This document shows, piece by piece, positions 26,358 to 35,524 of a stretch of 44,841 nt of DNA. Under the pieces are notes generated by a model. It was not told the origin of the DNA. It was given only the letters and a program-made list of their open reading frames with translations, and ran no database searches. The stretch is from Candidatus Bathyarchaeota archaeon (GTDB lineage: Archaea; Thermoproteota; Bathyarchaeia; 40CM-2-53-6), in assembly GCA_005888755.1 (NCBI GenBank), contig VBBQ01000037.1, positions 11,937-56,777 of the forward strand, in the 5' to 3' direction. Positions within the stretch are counted from its first letter, which is position 1, and each line of letters opens with the position of its first letter. Made by a program: the position numbers and the translations under genes.

Positions 26358-28943
26358 CTAGGCCCCAGAAAAGAAAGATGTCAGCTTCTTTGCACCAGTG
26401 AGCTCCTCGTAGTCGAGGCCTACGGCGTCAAGTACTTGTTCGAAGGTGGATCGAATATATTCATTGTATTTTTCGACATCAATCTCATGAATGCTAGCAA
26501 GTTGAACCGGCTTTACCCCGCTCCCCGTGGTGACCTTAACAAAGCTGACCAAGTCACCAGCCCTGACGTCACCTCCCTTGTTACTCAACTGCTGGGCCGC
26601 TTTGACGTGCTGTGGAGTAGTCTTGGTGTATGCAGAGACGGATTTTCCAATCATCATGTTGAATGCCAGGTCATTCAGCGAGTATTTCCTGCTGCGCAGT
26701 TTGCTGTACGAATCCTGCACGAGATCCTTGATCTTGATCCTTGCCACGTCGAAGTCGATCGGTGTCTTGACCTGACCCAGAATCTCCACAAGTTGGGTGA
26801 AAGTGTTCTTGAGAAATTCGGGGATGTGCCTCTTCTTCCCAGTTAGTCCTTTGATGTCGACTTTGTTATCGGGATGAACTCCAAGGTAGTTTTTCTTCCT
26901 AAGACTCAGAGCAACGTACCGGTAGTTCTTGTCGACTTCGAGCTCCATGCCGAGCTCCTTCTTCGACCAACGAATCAGCTCGTCCAGCTTCTCCCTTGCA
27001 GGCGTACCCAGGAAGAGGGAGTCGGTGTCCCCGTAAAAGACCTCGATGCCCAGTCGTTTTGCTTCTTGAATCGTGTTTGTTATCGCGTACCTTCCAACGG
27101 CGGCTGTTGACTCCGCGAGGGGAGGACAGTAGAGCGAGAACCTGTCCGAGCCGAAGACCCCGTAGCTGGCGTTCAATACTACTTTGAGCGCATTCTGTAC
27201 TACCTGGTACCAGGTGAGCTTTTCCGACGAGAGTCCCTTGTCTTTGGCTCTGGGTTTGTACCAGTGTATTCTGAGATCTCGAAGCGATCCAACTAGTTGA
27301 CTTTCCATTGCCTTTCTGTGTCGGCACACCCAGTGGTCTGTATCTGGAATCTTATTTGTCCGGCAATCAGGATGCCCGCACAGAATCGTCTCGTAGCCCA
27401 AGTTCCACGTCTTGATTATAGATGGGTAAAGTGAAGCGAAGTCGAGCACAGCGACGTCAAAGTGAACACCTGGAACCGGATCAACAACCATTCCCCCTTT
27501 GTACTTCTTGCCCTTGATGACGGCAGTCGTGCTAGTCGACCCTTTCTTTGCGGTGATCTCTTCCGACCGTGGAATGATGAAACCTCGTGCTCGATGTTCG
27601 CGGAATAGCATGCTTCTGATCCAGCCGGAGACACCCTGACGGGCCATATCCTCCATGGGCAGGAAGCTAATTCGAGAGAGAGCAGTGATCAGTTTCATGA
27701 CAACCTCTCCGTCGAACGTTGTGAGATTCATCACGAGCTCAGCATCTTGGTAGCAATATGCGGCAAGTTCGGTTGGACTTAGTCGAGATACTGAAGCCGA
27801 AATGTCTAGCTTACCAGTTTCGAGGAGCGCCTCAGAGACAGCATCTAGCGTGACCTCTCTGTATCGATTGCTAAACGCGTAAACTTGGATGGATCGGTTG
27901 AAGAAGAACTTGTAGAGATCCAAGTGCACACCGTATTTTACGGTGGCGGATTCTCTTCCAAGCTCTATGGGTATCTGGTCCCGGTAAAAACCGAGATGGT
28001 TTAGCGCTCTATGAAATAGATATCGGAGGTCGAAGTCATCTCCGTTGAAGGTTAGGACAAACGGGTAGTCGTTGACAGCCGTGAAAATGGCCGAAATGAG
28101 TTCCGGTTCAGAATCGTACACTTCGACCTCAATTCCTGGAAGTTCTACACCTTCTGTCCCGGTCTGTTTGAGCAGCAGAACTCTCTTTGAGCCGTCAGAT
28201 CCGCAAAGGCTGGCACAGATGACCTTGTACTCCGCCGCCGTCGGGTCCGGAACTCTCGTCTCAATCGGCGAGTAAACTTCGATGTCGAGCGCGAGGCGCC
28301 TATAGTTTGGAACCGGGTATTCTAAGAGGCGCAGCCATCGTTCCATCAGCTTTCTGTATTCCTCGTCTTTTTCTTCGATTGCCTCCCTTACAGCTGGGAC
28401 TTGGGCTGAGGTTCCGGGTTTGAGATCGCCTTGATGAATGTTGTAGGACATTCCGGGCTCAAGGTGTCTATCGTAAATGTAGTTCTCGACGTATCGGATA
28501 TCGGCCTCCCATGCGGTAATTATGTCTCGGATACATCCGGTGGGTCTTCCGCCAATGGAAAGAGGGTCTTTCGCCAGCACAATAGTCACGGGAATTTCTT
28601 TGCCTTCCAGAGCGTCGAATCGTCTTGCTGGCTCGAGGCCTAAGAGTCCGGGATGATTCATCAACTCCTTGTTCTTCCGCAGATTCTCGAGAGTATCCTT
28701 GGACAGGCAATAGGGCGTATGGCCAGTGTTGTCGTACCAGAACTGTATCTTCTCAGTTTGAGGATCGTAGAGTTTGAGGAATACCGCTCTTCTCTCGCCA
28801 TCGTATGCAGCTCCCACAAAGTATGACTGATCCATCTCCCTCGGCGTCTCAGGCTTGAACTCGAGCTGCGTCTTCGCCGGAGCCCTGGGCTTCGGAGTCT
28901 CCGGCTCAGGCTTTGTTAGATAGTGGTCAAGGCTGGACATCAT
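26358..28943 (-). CDS. polB: Family B DNA polymerase
   Basis: An 861-residue DNA polymerase with proofreading exonuclease. Exonuclease motifs: Exo I ALDIEVYS (Asp220, Glu222), Exo II TFNGDDFDLRYL (about 298-309) and Exo III YCYQDAE (Asp400). Polymerase motifs: A LDFASLYPSII (Asp501), B NALKVVLNASYG (about 584-595), C YGDTDS (Asp639, Asp641), then KKNYLG. A Cys/His cluster (C522, C527, C540, H542) between motifs A and B may bind zinc. The C-terminus (KKLTSFFSGA) is PIP-box-like, and the N-terminus (SSLDHYL) resembles one as well, suggesting PCNA binding. All catalytic residues are intact. Its start codon abuts that of the divergent RNA methyltransferase; cofE follows. Confidence 0.96.
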   Translation of the reverse strand: MMSSLDHYLTKPEPETPKPRAPAKTQLEFKPETPREMDQSYFVGAAYDGERRAVFLKLYDPQTEKIQFWYDNTGHTPYCLSKDTLENLRKNKELMNHPGLLGLEPARRFDALEGKEIPVTIVLAKDPLSIGGRPTGCIRDIITAWEADIRYVENYIYDRHLEPGMSYNIHQGDLKPGTSAQVPAVREAIEEKDEEYRKLMERWLRLLEYPVPNYRRLALDIEVYSPIETRVPDPTAAEYKVICASLCGSDGSKRVLLLKQTGTEGVELPGIEVEVYDSEPELISAIFTAVNDYPFVLTFNGDDFDLRYLFHRALNHLGFYRDQIPIELGRESATVKYGVHLDLYKFFFNRSIQVYAFSNRYREVTLDAVSEALLETGKLDISASVSRLSPTELAAYCYQDAELVMNLTTFDGEVVMKLITALSRISFLPMEDMARQGVSGWIRSMLFREHRARGFIIPRSEEITAKKGSTSTTAVIKGKKYKGGMVVDPVPGVHFDVAVLDFASLYPSIIKTWNLGYETILCGHPDCRTNKIPDTDHWVCRHRKAMESQLVGSLRDLRIHWYKPRAKDKGLSSEKLTWYQVVQNALKVVLNASYGVFGSDRFSLYCPPLAESTAAVGRYAITNTIQEAKRLGIEVFYGDTDSLFLGTPAREKLDELIRWSKKELGMELEVDKNYRYVALSLRKKNYLGVHPDNKVDIKGLTGKKRHIPEFLKNTFTQLVEILGQVKTPIDFDVARIKIKDLVQDSYSKLRSRKYSLNDLAFNMMIGKSVSAYTKTTPQHVKAAQQLSNKGGDVRAGDLVSFVKVTTGSGVKPVQLASIHEIDVEKYNEYIRSTFEQVLDAVGLDYEELTGAKKLTSFFSGA

Positions 28944-30314
28944 ATGGGGCCAAGCCGAAAGGGCTTATCGGTAAAAAGGTTCCCCGAAAGGATACAAGAA
29001 ATGCTCGACTCGAAACTGGTGGACAGGCTCAGACTAGCCCGCGAAGCTTTGCTGCTTGTGTCACAGGGAAAGAGTGAACGATCTGCGGTTTCAAGAATCG
29101 CATCTTCTGATCCTCAACTCCGACACGAGAAATCTTCCGCCCTCGCATTAGTCATTGACACGGTTGCGAAGCTTGACCTGCTGGACAGAACAGTCCAGAC
29201 AACGTTTCCAGGCTCTCAATTTGACAAGAGGAGTCTCGCACTCTTCCGCCTCGCGGTCCACATGATTTTTGCAGACAATACCGATCCAAAGGCTGATGTG
29301 ATTCGGGCCTTGAGAAAAATATCATCTGGGCTCGAAAGTCCAAGGCTCGAACACCTACTGGGGCATCTAGTCGCAAGTGGGCCTCCCAACCCTTCGAATG
29401 GTATGAGCGAGACGGAGCGGGTCGGCCTTCTTACCCACAATCCGCCATGGTGGGTCTCGTATTGCTTCTATCATTTCGGGAGGGAGACTGGTCTCAAGAT
29501 TCTTTCCTCTCCCCCACGTCCTCGATATGTTCGGGTCAATCCCCTGCGAAATCGTGGACGCATCAGACTCCCCCTTGAACTCAGAAAATACTCCGGCCAG
29601 CTTGTTGAGGCTGATTCTGGTATTTACCTGCTGAGGGGATCACCTTCGATCTTGGCGAAGTATTTCGAGAAAGGACTCTTCCAAGTTCAGGACTTGGCCT
29701 CTTTTCTAGCGGTTAAGGCTGCAGATCCTGTTCCAGGCGACGACGTCCTGGATCTTTGTGCTGCACCTGGCGGCAAGAGTGCGACTCTGGCTCAGTTGAT
29801 GAAGAATCGGGGACGAATCATCTCCGTCGACTATTCAAGGAATAGGATGGCCTCTTGGAGGTCAGAAACAGAGAGGCTTGGAGTAAAGATAGCCTCGCCT
29901 CTAATCGGAGATGCCTCAAATCTGGGACTTAACTCGGATTTTGATCTCGTAATTGTTGACCCACCCTGCACAGGAACAGGAATTCTAGACAGAAACCCCA
30001 GGATGAAATGGCACCTTTCTCCTAAACTCGTTCAGAAGTTCTCCCTCCTGCAATCCAGAATGCTTGAAGAATCTTCCCAATACGCTCGGCCAGGCGGACG
30101 AGTCCTCTACTGCACTTGCAGTCTGACTCTTGAAGAGAATGAACTTGTGTTGTCAAGGTTTCTGTCTGCACACGTTGATTTCGAGACACGTCCAATCTTG
30201 GAAGGCTATGGCTCACCGGGTCTCCAGGGCCAAAATAATTGTCGACGGTTCTATCCTCATCGAGACAGGACTGCTGGCTATTTCATTGCTAGACTCGAAC
30301 GTACCCAATCATAA
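28944..30314 (+). CDS. RsmB/NOP2-family RNA m5C methyltransferase
   Basis: A 456-residue SAM-dependent RNA cytosine-5 methyltransferase. The N-terminal 150 residues are helical and NusB-like. The catalytic part has DLCAAPGGKSA (SAM site), VDPPCTGTG (motif IV cysteine) and LYCTCSLTLEENE (catalytic cysteine, motif VI), so both cysteines are present. The target (tRNA or rRNA) cannot be read from the sequence. The frame is open seven codons further upstream, into polB. ATG 28944 is directly back to back with the polB ATG, so promoters must lie within the opposite coding regions, or the true starts lie further in. Confidence 0.92.
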   Translation: MGPSRKGLSVKRFPERIQEMLDSKLVDRLRLAREALLLVSQGKSERSAVSRIASSDPQLRHEKSSALALVIDTVAKLDLLDRTVQTTFPGSQFDKRSLALFRLAVHMIFADNTDPKADVIRALRKISSGLESPRLEHLLGHLVASGPPNPSNGMSETERVGLLTHNPPWWVSYCFYHFGRETGLKILSSPPRPRYVRVNPLRNRGRIRLPLELRKYSGQLVEADSGIYLLRGSPSILAKYFEKGLFQVQDLASFLAVKAADPVPGDDVLDLCAAPGGKSATLAQLMKNRGRIISVDYSRNRMASWRSETERLGVKIASPLIGDASNLGLNSDFDLVIVDPPCTGTGILDRNPRMKWHLSPKLVQKFSLLQSRMLEESSQYARPGGRVLYCTCSLTLEENELVLSRFLSAHVDFETRPILEGYGSPGLQGQNNCRRFYPHRDRTAGYFIARLERTQS

Positions 30315-30371
30315 GGCTGCGTATTAGACCAGATTACCAAGGGATTAAGGAGCGCTTGGCCGACACGGTGT

Positions 30372-31619
30372 CTAGGAGCCGTAGAGTCGACTTCGACCCA
30401 CGAGGTCTGTAATTATGGGCATCAGATCAAGCCCGCGTATCCTTCCAAGGTTTCCCCTTGCGGCTGAGGCCTCGCTGAGCTTGAGAACTCTGCTTGCAGG
30501 GACGTCTGGACCCCCGATTATGACCGGGACTGGGTCACCGGTATGCGCTCCATAGCCAACAGGAGTAGCGTGGTCGGCTGTCAGCGCGACATAATTGAGC
30601 CCGATATCGACCTCGTCTATGATGTGGCCTACGAGCCCATCTACCTCTTCCAGAGTTCTGACCTTGCCTTTGAAATCGCCATCATGGCCTGCGATGTCGG
30701 GCGCTTTTACGTGGACGAGAACGAAGTTCTTGTCCTTGCTTCCTTCGATCACTGCCTTGGCCTTTGCTTCGTAGTCTGTCTTGATCCCGCCACTTGCGCC
30801 CTTGACGTCCATGACCTCCATCCCGGCGGCCATTGCTAGTCCTTGGACCATTGGTGTTCCGGAGATGCAACATCCTCGGAGGTCGAACATGGACTTGAAA
30901 CTCGGAAGATTGGGAATAGTTCCAGCCCCTCTTGTCAGGACAATGTTCGCCGCCTTTTCACCATCATTGGCCCGTTCTTGATTCAATGGATGTTCTCGCA
31001 AGGCTTCATGTGATCTCTTGACGAATTCGTTGATGGCGGCAGATGTTCGTTTCGCTTCTTCGCTGCCATCGAGCGCTCTCGAAATCGCGATCTTCGCGCC
31101 TTCTTCTTTCGGATCTACATCAGAGACCATTCTTGACAGCTTTTCACCCCGCAATACAAGGACCGCTCTGTGATCAACCGTGGCCTTGAAAATCGTCCTG
31201 ATTCCTGGTACGCTGTCAATCTTGATCGCATCAACCACCTTGGCAAGTTTTGAGGTTCCCTTTCTGATTCGTCCAGCGCGTCTGTCTTCGACGCGGAAAT
31301 CATCATCAACAGTAGCGAAGTTGCATCGAAACGCCACATCCCCGGGTCGAAGCTCTATTCCAGCACCGAGAGCCTCCAAGGCTCCCCTCCCCGTGTAATA
31401 CTTGACGGGGTCATATCCGAGCAGGGCTAGGTTTGCAACATCGCTTCCGGCGCGTATACCGGGAGATATAGGGTCAAGCTGACCGACTAGGCCTCCTTTG
31501 GCCAGTCTGTCCATGTTAGGAGTGTTCGCGAATTCTAGAGGCGTCTTGTAGTCATGATCAATTAGCGGCCTATCAGCCATTCCATCTACGATTAGCAATA
31601 CAGCTCTCTTATCTGCCAA
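30372..31619 (-). CDS. apgM: 2,3-bisphosphoglycerate-independent phosphoglycerate mutase, archaeal type
   Basis: A 415-residue alkaline-phosphatase-superfamily enzyme that interconverts 3- and 2-phosphoglycerate. Seen: LLIVDGMADRP with metal ligands, NTPNMDRLA, GIRAGSDVANLALLGYDP with the catalytic serine, YTGRGALEALGAGI, VHVKAPDIAGHDGD, and ALTADHATPVGYGAHTGDPVP. The frame is open to 31691, but a TATA-like element at 31656-31663 lies within it. TTG 31619 (LADKRAVLLIVDG) gives the usual archaeal length and N-terminus. It is convergent with the RNA methyltransferase gene. Confidence 0.93.
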   Translation of the reverse strand: MADKRAVLLIVDGMADRPLIDHDYKTPLEFANTPNMDRLAKGGLVGQLDPISPGIRAGSDVANLALLGYDPVKYYTGRGALEALGAGIELRPGDVAFRCNFATVDDDFRVEDRRAGRIRKGTSKLAKVVDAIKIDSVPGIRTIFKATVDHRAVLVLRGEKLSRMVSDVDPKEEGAKIAISRALDGSEEAKRTSAAINEFVKRSHEALREHPLNQERANDGEKAANIVLTRGAGTIPNLPSFKSMFDLRGCCISGTPMVQGLAMAAGMEVMDVKGASGGIKTDYEAKAKAVIEGSKDKNFVLVHVKAPDIAGHDGDFKGKVRTLEEVDGLVGHIIDEVDIGLNYVALTADHATPVGYGAHTGDPVPVIIGGPDVPASRVLKLSEASAARGNLGRIRGLDLMPIITDLVGRSRLYGS

Positions 31620-31655
31620 TGGTTGAACTACCAGCGACCATTTTACGGTAATACA

Positions 31656-31663
31656 GTTAAAAC
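31656..31663 (-). promoter_or_regulatory. TATA-like box for apgM
   Basis: On the minus strand GTTTTAAC lies about 37-44 bases before TTG 31619, which predicts a short leader and supports that start. Confidence 0.4.
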
Positions 31664-31756
31664 AGTTTGCTTTAGACGCGATTGTTAGCACATTTGATAT
31701 GGACTCACATCTATAGCCAGACGTCGCCGACTTTAGGGTCTCACGGCACAGGTATA

Positions 31757-32011
31757 ATGAGAACGGAGGGGGAAGATCTGGATCAGTGCGCTGTCTGTGG
31801 AATGAAAATTGTAGACGCCACTACGAGTTTTTGCGGCAATCATTCGGAGGCGTATCGTAAAGTCAATGACGCATATTCGCTCTGGTACGCCGCCTACGGC
31901 AGCTTAACAACCGACGCTTTCCTCAAGCGTCTACTCACATTGCCTGAAACTGGTGATCGCGCCAGAGAGATGGCTCGGTTCCTGTCTCGTGATCCTGAGA
32001 GGTGGAAATAG
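31757..32011 (+). CDS. Small zinc-binding protein upstream of topoisomerase
   Basis: An 84-residue protein from ATG 31757 (the frame is open further, to 31682, but the extra part overlaps the apgM 5' region). A C-x2-C pair (CAVC) and a later C-x2-H pair (FCGNHSEAY), 14 residues on, look like a single zinc site. The remainder is helical (YSLWYAAYGSLTTDAFLKRLL). Function unknown. It ends at TAG 32009-32011, and the very next codon continues the topoisomerase reading frame. A strong GAGAGGTGG ribosome-binding sequence lies just before that stop. The two proteins are therefore made together, or as a readthrough fusion. Confidence 0.72.
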   Translation: MRTEGEDLDQCAVCGMKIVDATTSFCGNHSEAYRKVNDAYSLWYAAYGSLTTDAFLKRLLTLPETGDRAREMARFLSRDPERWK

Positions 32012-34144
32012 ATCAGGACACTGATCGTATGCGAGAAGCCCGACGCGGCTCAACGCGTCGCCCGAGCCCTCGACGACGAAAATCTCCCCCGAAAATTAGA
32101 ATCTCAGGGTGTTCCCTATTTCGAGTGTCATACCAAAACCGGACCGCTCATAGTCTGCTCAGCCCTCGGACATCTATATGGTGTCGATTCGAAAGGTCGA
32201 TCAAGTAGGAGCTCATATCCTGTCTGGGATTATTACTGGGCGCCAAAATATCTGATCGACAAGGCTTCAGCGAGGTTAGCTCGATGGGTACGTGTCATAG
32301 GATCCCTTGCCACAAACATGGATCGTTACATCAACGCCTGCGATTACGACACTGAAGGATCCGTAATCGGTCACACAATTCTGCAATACGCATGCAACGG
32401 CGCCGCCGTTAAGGCGCTTAGAATGAAGTTCAGTACCATGACCGAGCGGGAGCTTCGTTTCGCGTTTCAAAAGCTTGACTCAAAGGCCGAACTTCCGATA
32501 GTAAACGCGGGAAAGTGCCGGCATGAACTAGATTGGCTCTACGGGATCAATCTGTCACGATTGCTAACAGAGTCGGCGCTGAAGCAAGGGAAAGGCTACG
32601 CCACACTTAGCACAGGAAGAGTACAGGGACCCACTTTGGGCTTCGTTGTCGCAAGGGAGGAAGAGATATCATGTTTCGTCCCAGTTCCATTCTGGACAAT
32701 AGAAGCCACGATCGTTCACGACGGCAAGACCTTCGCACTAGAGTACGAAAGGGACAAGGTCGTTTCGCAGTCTGAGGCCAAGGTGATCTGCGGCGAGTGT
32801 CGAGACGTGCTTCTTGAAGTCAAGGGCATAGAATCCCATGACATTGAGCAGCAAGCCCCCTACCCATTTGACTTGTCTACTCTTCAATCAGAGTCCTATC
32901 GTCAATTTGGCTTCTCCCCGGGGAGGACGCTTGCTTTGGCTGAGAGATTGTACCTCGACGCGCTAATCTCTTACCCGAGGACGTCTAGCCAGAAACTCCC
33001 ACCCGATATCGGGTATGCGGAAATCTTGCAGGGAATCGGGTCTCATGCCGAATATCGATCTTTGGTCGCCAAACTCATGACCCGAGGCGTTCTTCATCCG
33101 AACAATGGTCCCAAGGATGACTCCGCTCATCCCGCAATCTTCCCTACAGGCGAATCTGCGAAAAAGCCCCTGTTCGGCGGAGAAGCCAAATTATACGATC
33201 TCATTTCGCGACGATTCATGGCCACCTTCGCAGACTCCAGCCTCAAAACCAGTTCCAGAATAATTCTCAACTACAACAACTACAGATTCTTTCTCTCAGG
33301 TTCCCGAATCGTCAGACTGGGTTGGATTGAATTCTACCTGCCATATGTGTTTGATGAATCACGATCTTTGCCTGACTTGAAGATCGGCGACAGAGCAAAG
33401 GTTCGAGATATGAAATCCGTCGAGAAGTTCACGCAGCCGCCTCACCGTTACAATCCCAGTAGTCTGCTGAAGAAAATGGAAGAGACGAACATAGGAACAA
33501 AGGCCACTCGAGCCGGTATAATTGATCTACTTTACACACGCGGGTATGTCAGAGACGAGAGGATGAAAGCTAGCGAACTCGCTGACAAGGTAACTGATGT
33601 TCTCTCAGAGTATTGCCCCTTGATCATCGATCCATCCTTCACGGCGAACATGGAGAACTTGATGCAAGACATCCAAAATGGAACATCATCTAAACGACTC
33701 GTATTGGTGGAAGCACTGGAGCATCTTCGATCCATCATGCGTTCCTTGGCAGAAAACGAGGAGAGGATTGGTTCTCAGCTCTCCGAGGTTGTTGTGGCAC
33801 AGAGAGTGGCTGATGTTACCTTTGACACACCCTGCCCGAAATGCGGGCTAAAGCTTGCGGTCGTTCGCAGCCGCGGGACTGGCAAGAGGTTCATTGGTTG
33901 CAATGGAAAATGGCAAACCGGATGCAGTTTCACCCTTCCATTGCCTCAATTCGGCAATCTTACACTTCTGTCCCGTCACTGCAAGACCTGTGGCTTCCAA
34001 ATGATTCAAGCAAGATCTAGAGGACGCCGGCCGCTAGTCTCCTGCCCGCGTTGCTACGTAACAAAAGCTAGAGATGCGGGTTCGTCTTCCAAGCGAATGG
34101 ATGTTCTCGCACGAATCGCGAGCGAAGCTCCGTCGGCTACTTGA
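32012..34144 (+). CDS. Type IA DNA topoisomerase (topoisomerase III-like), non-AUG start
   Basis: A 710-residue enzyme that relaxes or decatenates DNA by single-strand passage through a 5'-phosphotyrosine. The Toprim domain begins IRTLIVCEKPDAAQRVA (Glu8) and holds DYDTEG (111-116). The catalytic tyrosine is Tyr321 in LISYPRTS. GTKATRAGIIDLLYTRGYV closes the core. Two four-cysteine zinc fingers (CPKCG... and CKTCG...) end the protein. Between the TAG at 32009 and the first in-frame ATG at 32318 there is no ATG, GTG or TTG. Starting at 32318 would remove the catalytic Glu8. Translation must therefore begin at a rare codon (ATC 32012 or CTG 32021), preceded at 31997-32005 by GAGAGGTGG, or read through the TAG. 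A base error is also possible. Confidence 0.9.
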   Translation: MRTLIVCEKPDAAQRVARALDDENLPRKLESQGVPYFECHTKTGPLIVCSALGHLYGVDSKGRSSRSSYPVWDYYWAPKYLIDKASARLARWVRVIGSLATNMDRYINACDYDTEGSVIGHTILQYACNGAAVKALRMKFSTMTERELRFAFQKLDSKAELPIVNAGKCRHELDWLYGINLSRLLTESALKQGKGYATLSTGRVQGPTLGFVVAREEEISCFVPVPFWTIEATIVHDGKTFALEYERDKVVSQSEAKVICGECRDVLLEVKGIESHDIEQQAPYPFDLSTLQSESYRQFGFSPGRTLALAERLYLDALISYPRTSSQKLPPDIGYAEILQGIGSHAEYRSLVAKLMTRGVLHPNNGPKDDSAHPAIFPTGESAKKPLFGGEAKLYDLISRRFMATFADSSLKTSSRIILNYNNYRFFLSGSRIVRLGWIEFYLPYVFDESRSLPDLKIGDRAKVRDMKSVEKFTQPPHRYNPSSLLKKMEETNIGTKATRAGIIDLLYTRGYVRDERMKASELADKVTDVLSEYCPLIIDPSFTANMENLMQDIQNGTSSKRLVLVEALEHLRSIMRSLAENEERIGSQLSEVVVAQRVADVTFDTPCPKCGLKLAVVRSRGTGKRFIGCNGKWQTGCSFTLPLPQFGNLTLLSRHCKTCGFQMIQARSRGRRPLVSCPRCYVTKARDAGSSSKRMDVLARIASEAPSAT

Positions 34145-34553
34145 AGCTCCTTCTCTTATCAAGAACGAGCAGAAAGGTCAAGGATGCAAAGAACATTAGA
34201 ATTGCAAGCGACACGATGTAAGCTATAGCGGTGCTGCTCGAGGCCACACCAGGGTATTGCAAGGCGGTCATCAGCGCGAACGCAGGGGCGACTATCTGAA
34301 GGGGAAAGAGGGAGAGCCCGGCCCAGAGACCCCATCTCGTCACTCTCATTATTCCGACCGAGCCTACTATCGACAAGGCTCCAATGATGTACAAGGGGTA
34401 CAGCGACGTATCTTGCACCACGAACGGATAGATCAGATAGTATAAGCCCGAAGCGGCGTAGAAGAACGAGGAGAAGGAAAGACCAACGGGTCGTATCACT
34501 CCTGTGCTAATTGCCTCATCTTTCGACTCTTGCTTTACTTCCTGCTTGGGCAT
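34137..34553 (-). CDS. Four-helix membrane protein, unknown function
   Basis: A 138-residue membrane protein from ATG 34553; the frame is open to 34670, but that extension overlaps the divergent agmatinase gene. A short hydrophilic Lys/Glu/Gln N-terminus is followed by four hydrophobic segments at about residues 23-43, 50-70, 72-95 and 105-130, ending in a basic DKRRSFK tail. It overlaps the topoisomerase 3' end by eight bases, tail to tail. No functional motif is seen. Confidence 0.65.
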   Translation of the reverse strand: MPKQEVKQESKDEAISTGVIRPVGLSFSSFFYAASGLYYLIYPFVVQDTSLYPLYIIGALSIVGSVGIMRVTRWGLWAGLSLFPLQIVAPAFALMTALQYPGVASSSTAIAYIVSLAILMFFASLTFLLVLDKRRSFK

Positions 34554-34624
34554 CGTATTGATCGAATGGTCGGTTCTGCCTCTTACCCAATAAGCTTTAC
34601 AATGGCTGTCCTCGACAGTATCGA

Positions 34625-35524
34625 ATGGATTTGAGCCGAGCAAAATTATACCTGTCACCTCGGGTACCATTCACCGGAATATCCTCAGCATATGACGAGT
34701 CTCACTTCGTCTTCTTTGGAGTTCCGTACGACAAGACCAGCACCTACAAGGCTGGCTCAAGATTTGCTCCTGGATCACTCCGGGATGTTTCCGCCAACAT
34801 GGAACTCTACAGCGTCAGATCTGGCGTGGACTTGGAAAGGATCGCAGTTCACGACTGGGGAGATGTCGATATCGTTGAGGACCTTGGTCAGACTCTCGAT
34901 AGAGTCAAGTCCGTTTGTTCGGAGCTTGTAGAGTCAAAGAAGGTTCCGATAATGGTCGGCGGAGAACACTCCATAACCAAAGCAGCGGCCGATTCCCTGC
35001 CGCCGGACTCAGGACTCGTGAGCTTTGACGCTCATCTTGACTTGCGAGACGAATTTCTGGGAGAAAAACTCTCCCATGCCACTTTTATGCGCAGGGTCAG
35101 CGAGCAACTTGGCCCCGATCACATTATGGAAGTCGGAATACGCGCCTTCTCCAAGCCGGAGCTAGATTTCACAAAGAAATCCGGTGTCACGATGATTACT
35201 CCACAGGACCTGAGGAGCGCGGGGATTTCAAAGACAGCTCAAGGAATCCGGGGATTCCTGTCCAGGTTCTCGCACAGCTATGTAACAGTGGATATCGATG
35301 TGCTGGATCCAGCGTTTGCCCCAGGCGTCGGGAATCCCGAACCGGATGGGCTTTCAACAGACGAGCTTCTGACACTAGTTGATGCAGCAATGGAAAAGAA
35401 CACGGTCGGATTCGATCTGGTCGAAGTATCTCCCCAACTGGACACGGGGCAGACAGCCGCGGTCGGTGTAAAAGTCATATTCGAGGCAGTTGCCGCTCTG
35501 TCAGCGCGGAGCCATAAGACGTGA
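34625..35524 (+). CDS. speB: Agmatinase / ureohydrolase
   Basis: A 299-residue binuclear-manganese ureohydrolase. The family cleaves agmatine to putrescine and urea, or related guanidino compounds. Metal-binding motifs are intact: GGEHS, SFDAHLDLRD, and VTVDIDVLDPAFAPG; the closing DLVEVSPQLD contains the conserved Glu. SHATFMRR replaces the usual (S)HGT(x)F segment near the substrate site (Ala for Gly), so substrate specificity is not certain. Its stop overlaps the GTG of the HPr-kinase-like gene (GTGA), indicating joint translation. Confidence 0.9.
   Translation: MDLSRAKLYLSPRVPFTGISSAYDESHFVFFGVPYDKTSTYKAGSRFAPGSLRDVSANMELYSVRSGVDLERIAVHDWGDVDIVEDLGQTLDRVKSVCSELVESKKVPIMVGGEHSITKAAADSLPPDSGLVSFDAHLDLRDEFLGEKLSHATFMRRVSEQLGPDHIMEVGIRAFSKPELDFTKKSGVTMITPQDLRSAGISKTAQGIRGFLSRFSHSYVTVDIDVLDPAFAPGVGNPEPDGLSTDELLTLVDAAMEKNTVGFDLVEVSPQLDTGQTAAVGVKVIFEAVAALSARSHKT

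Noticed and set aside
32009-32011. TAG read as pyrrolysine, joining the zinc protein and the topoisomerase
   Set aside because: A corrinoid protein gene made this tempting, but TAG clearly ends other genes here (thermosome, the aminotransferase at 19432, the ribbon-helix-helix gene), and no methylamine methyltransferase or pyl gene is present. Kept only as one possibility within the topoisomerase finding.
32318-34144. Topoisomerase starting at the first ATG (608 residues)
   Set aside because: This would remove the catalytic Toprim glutamate, which is plainly encoded upstream in the same frame.
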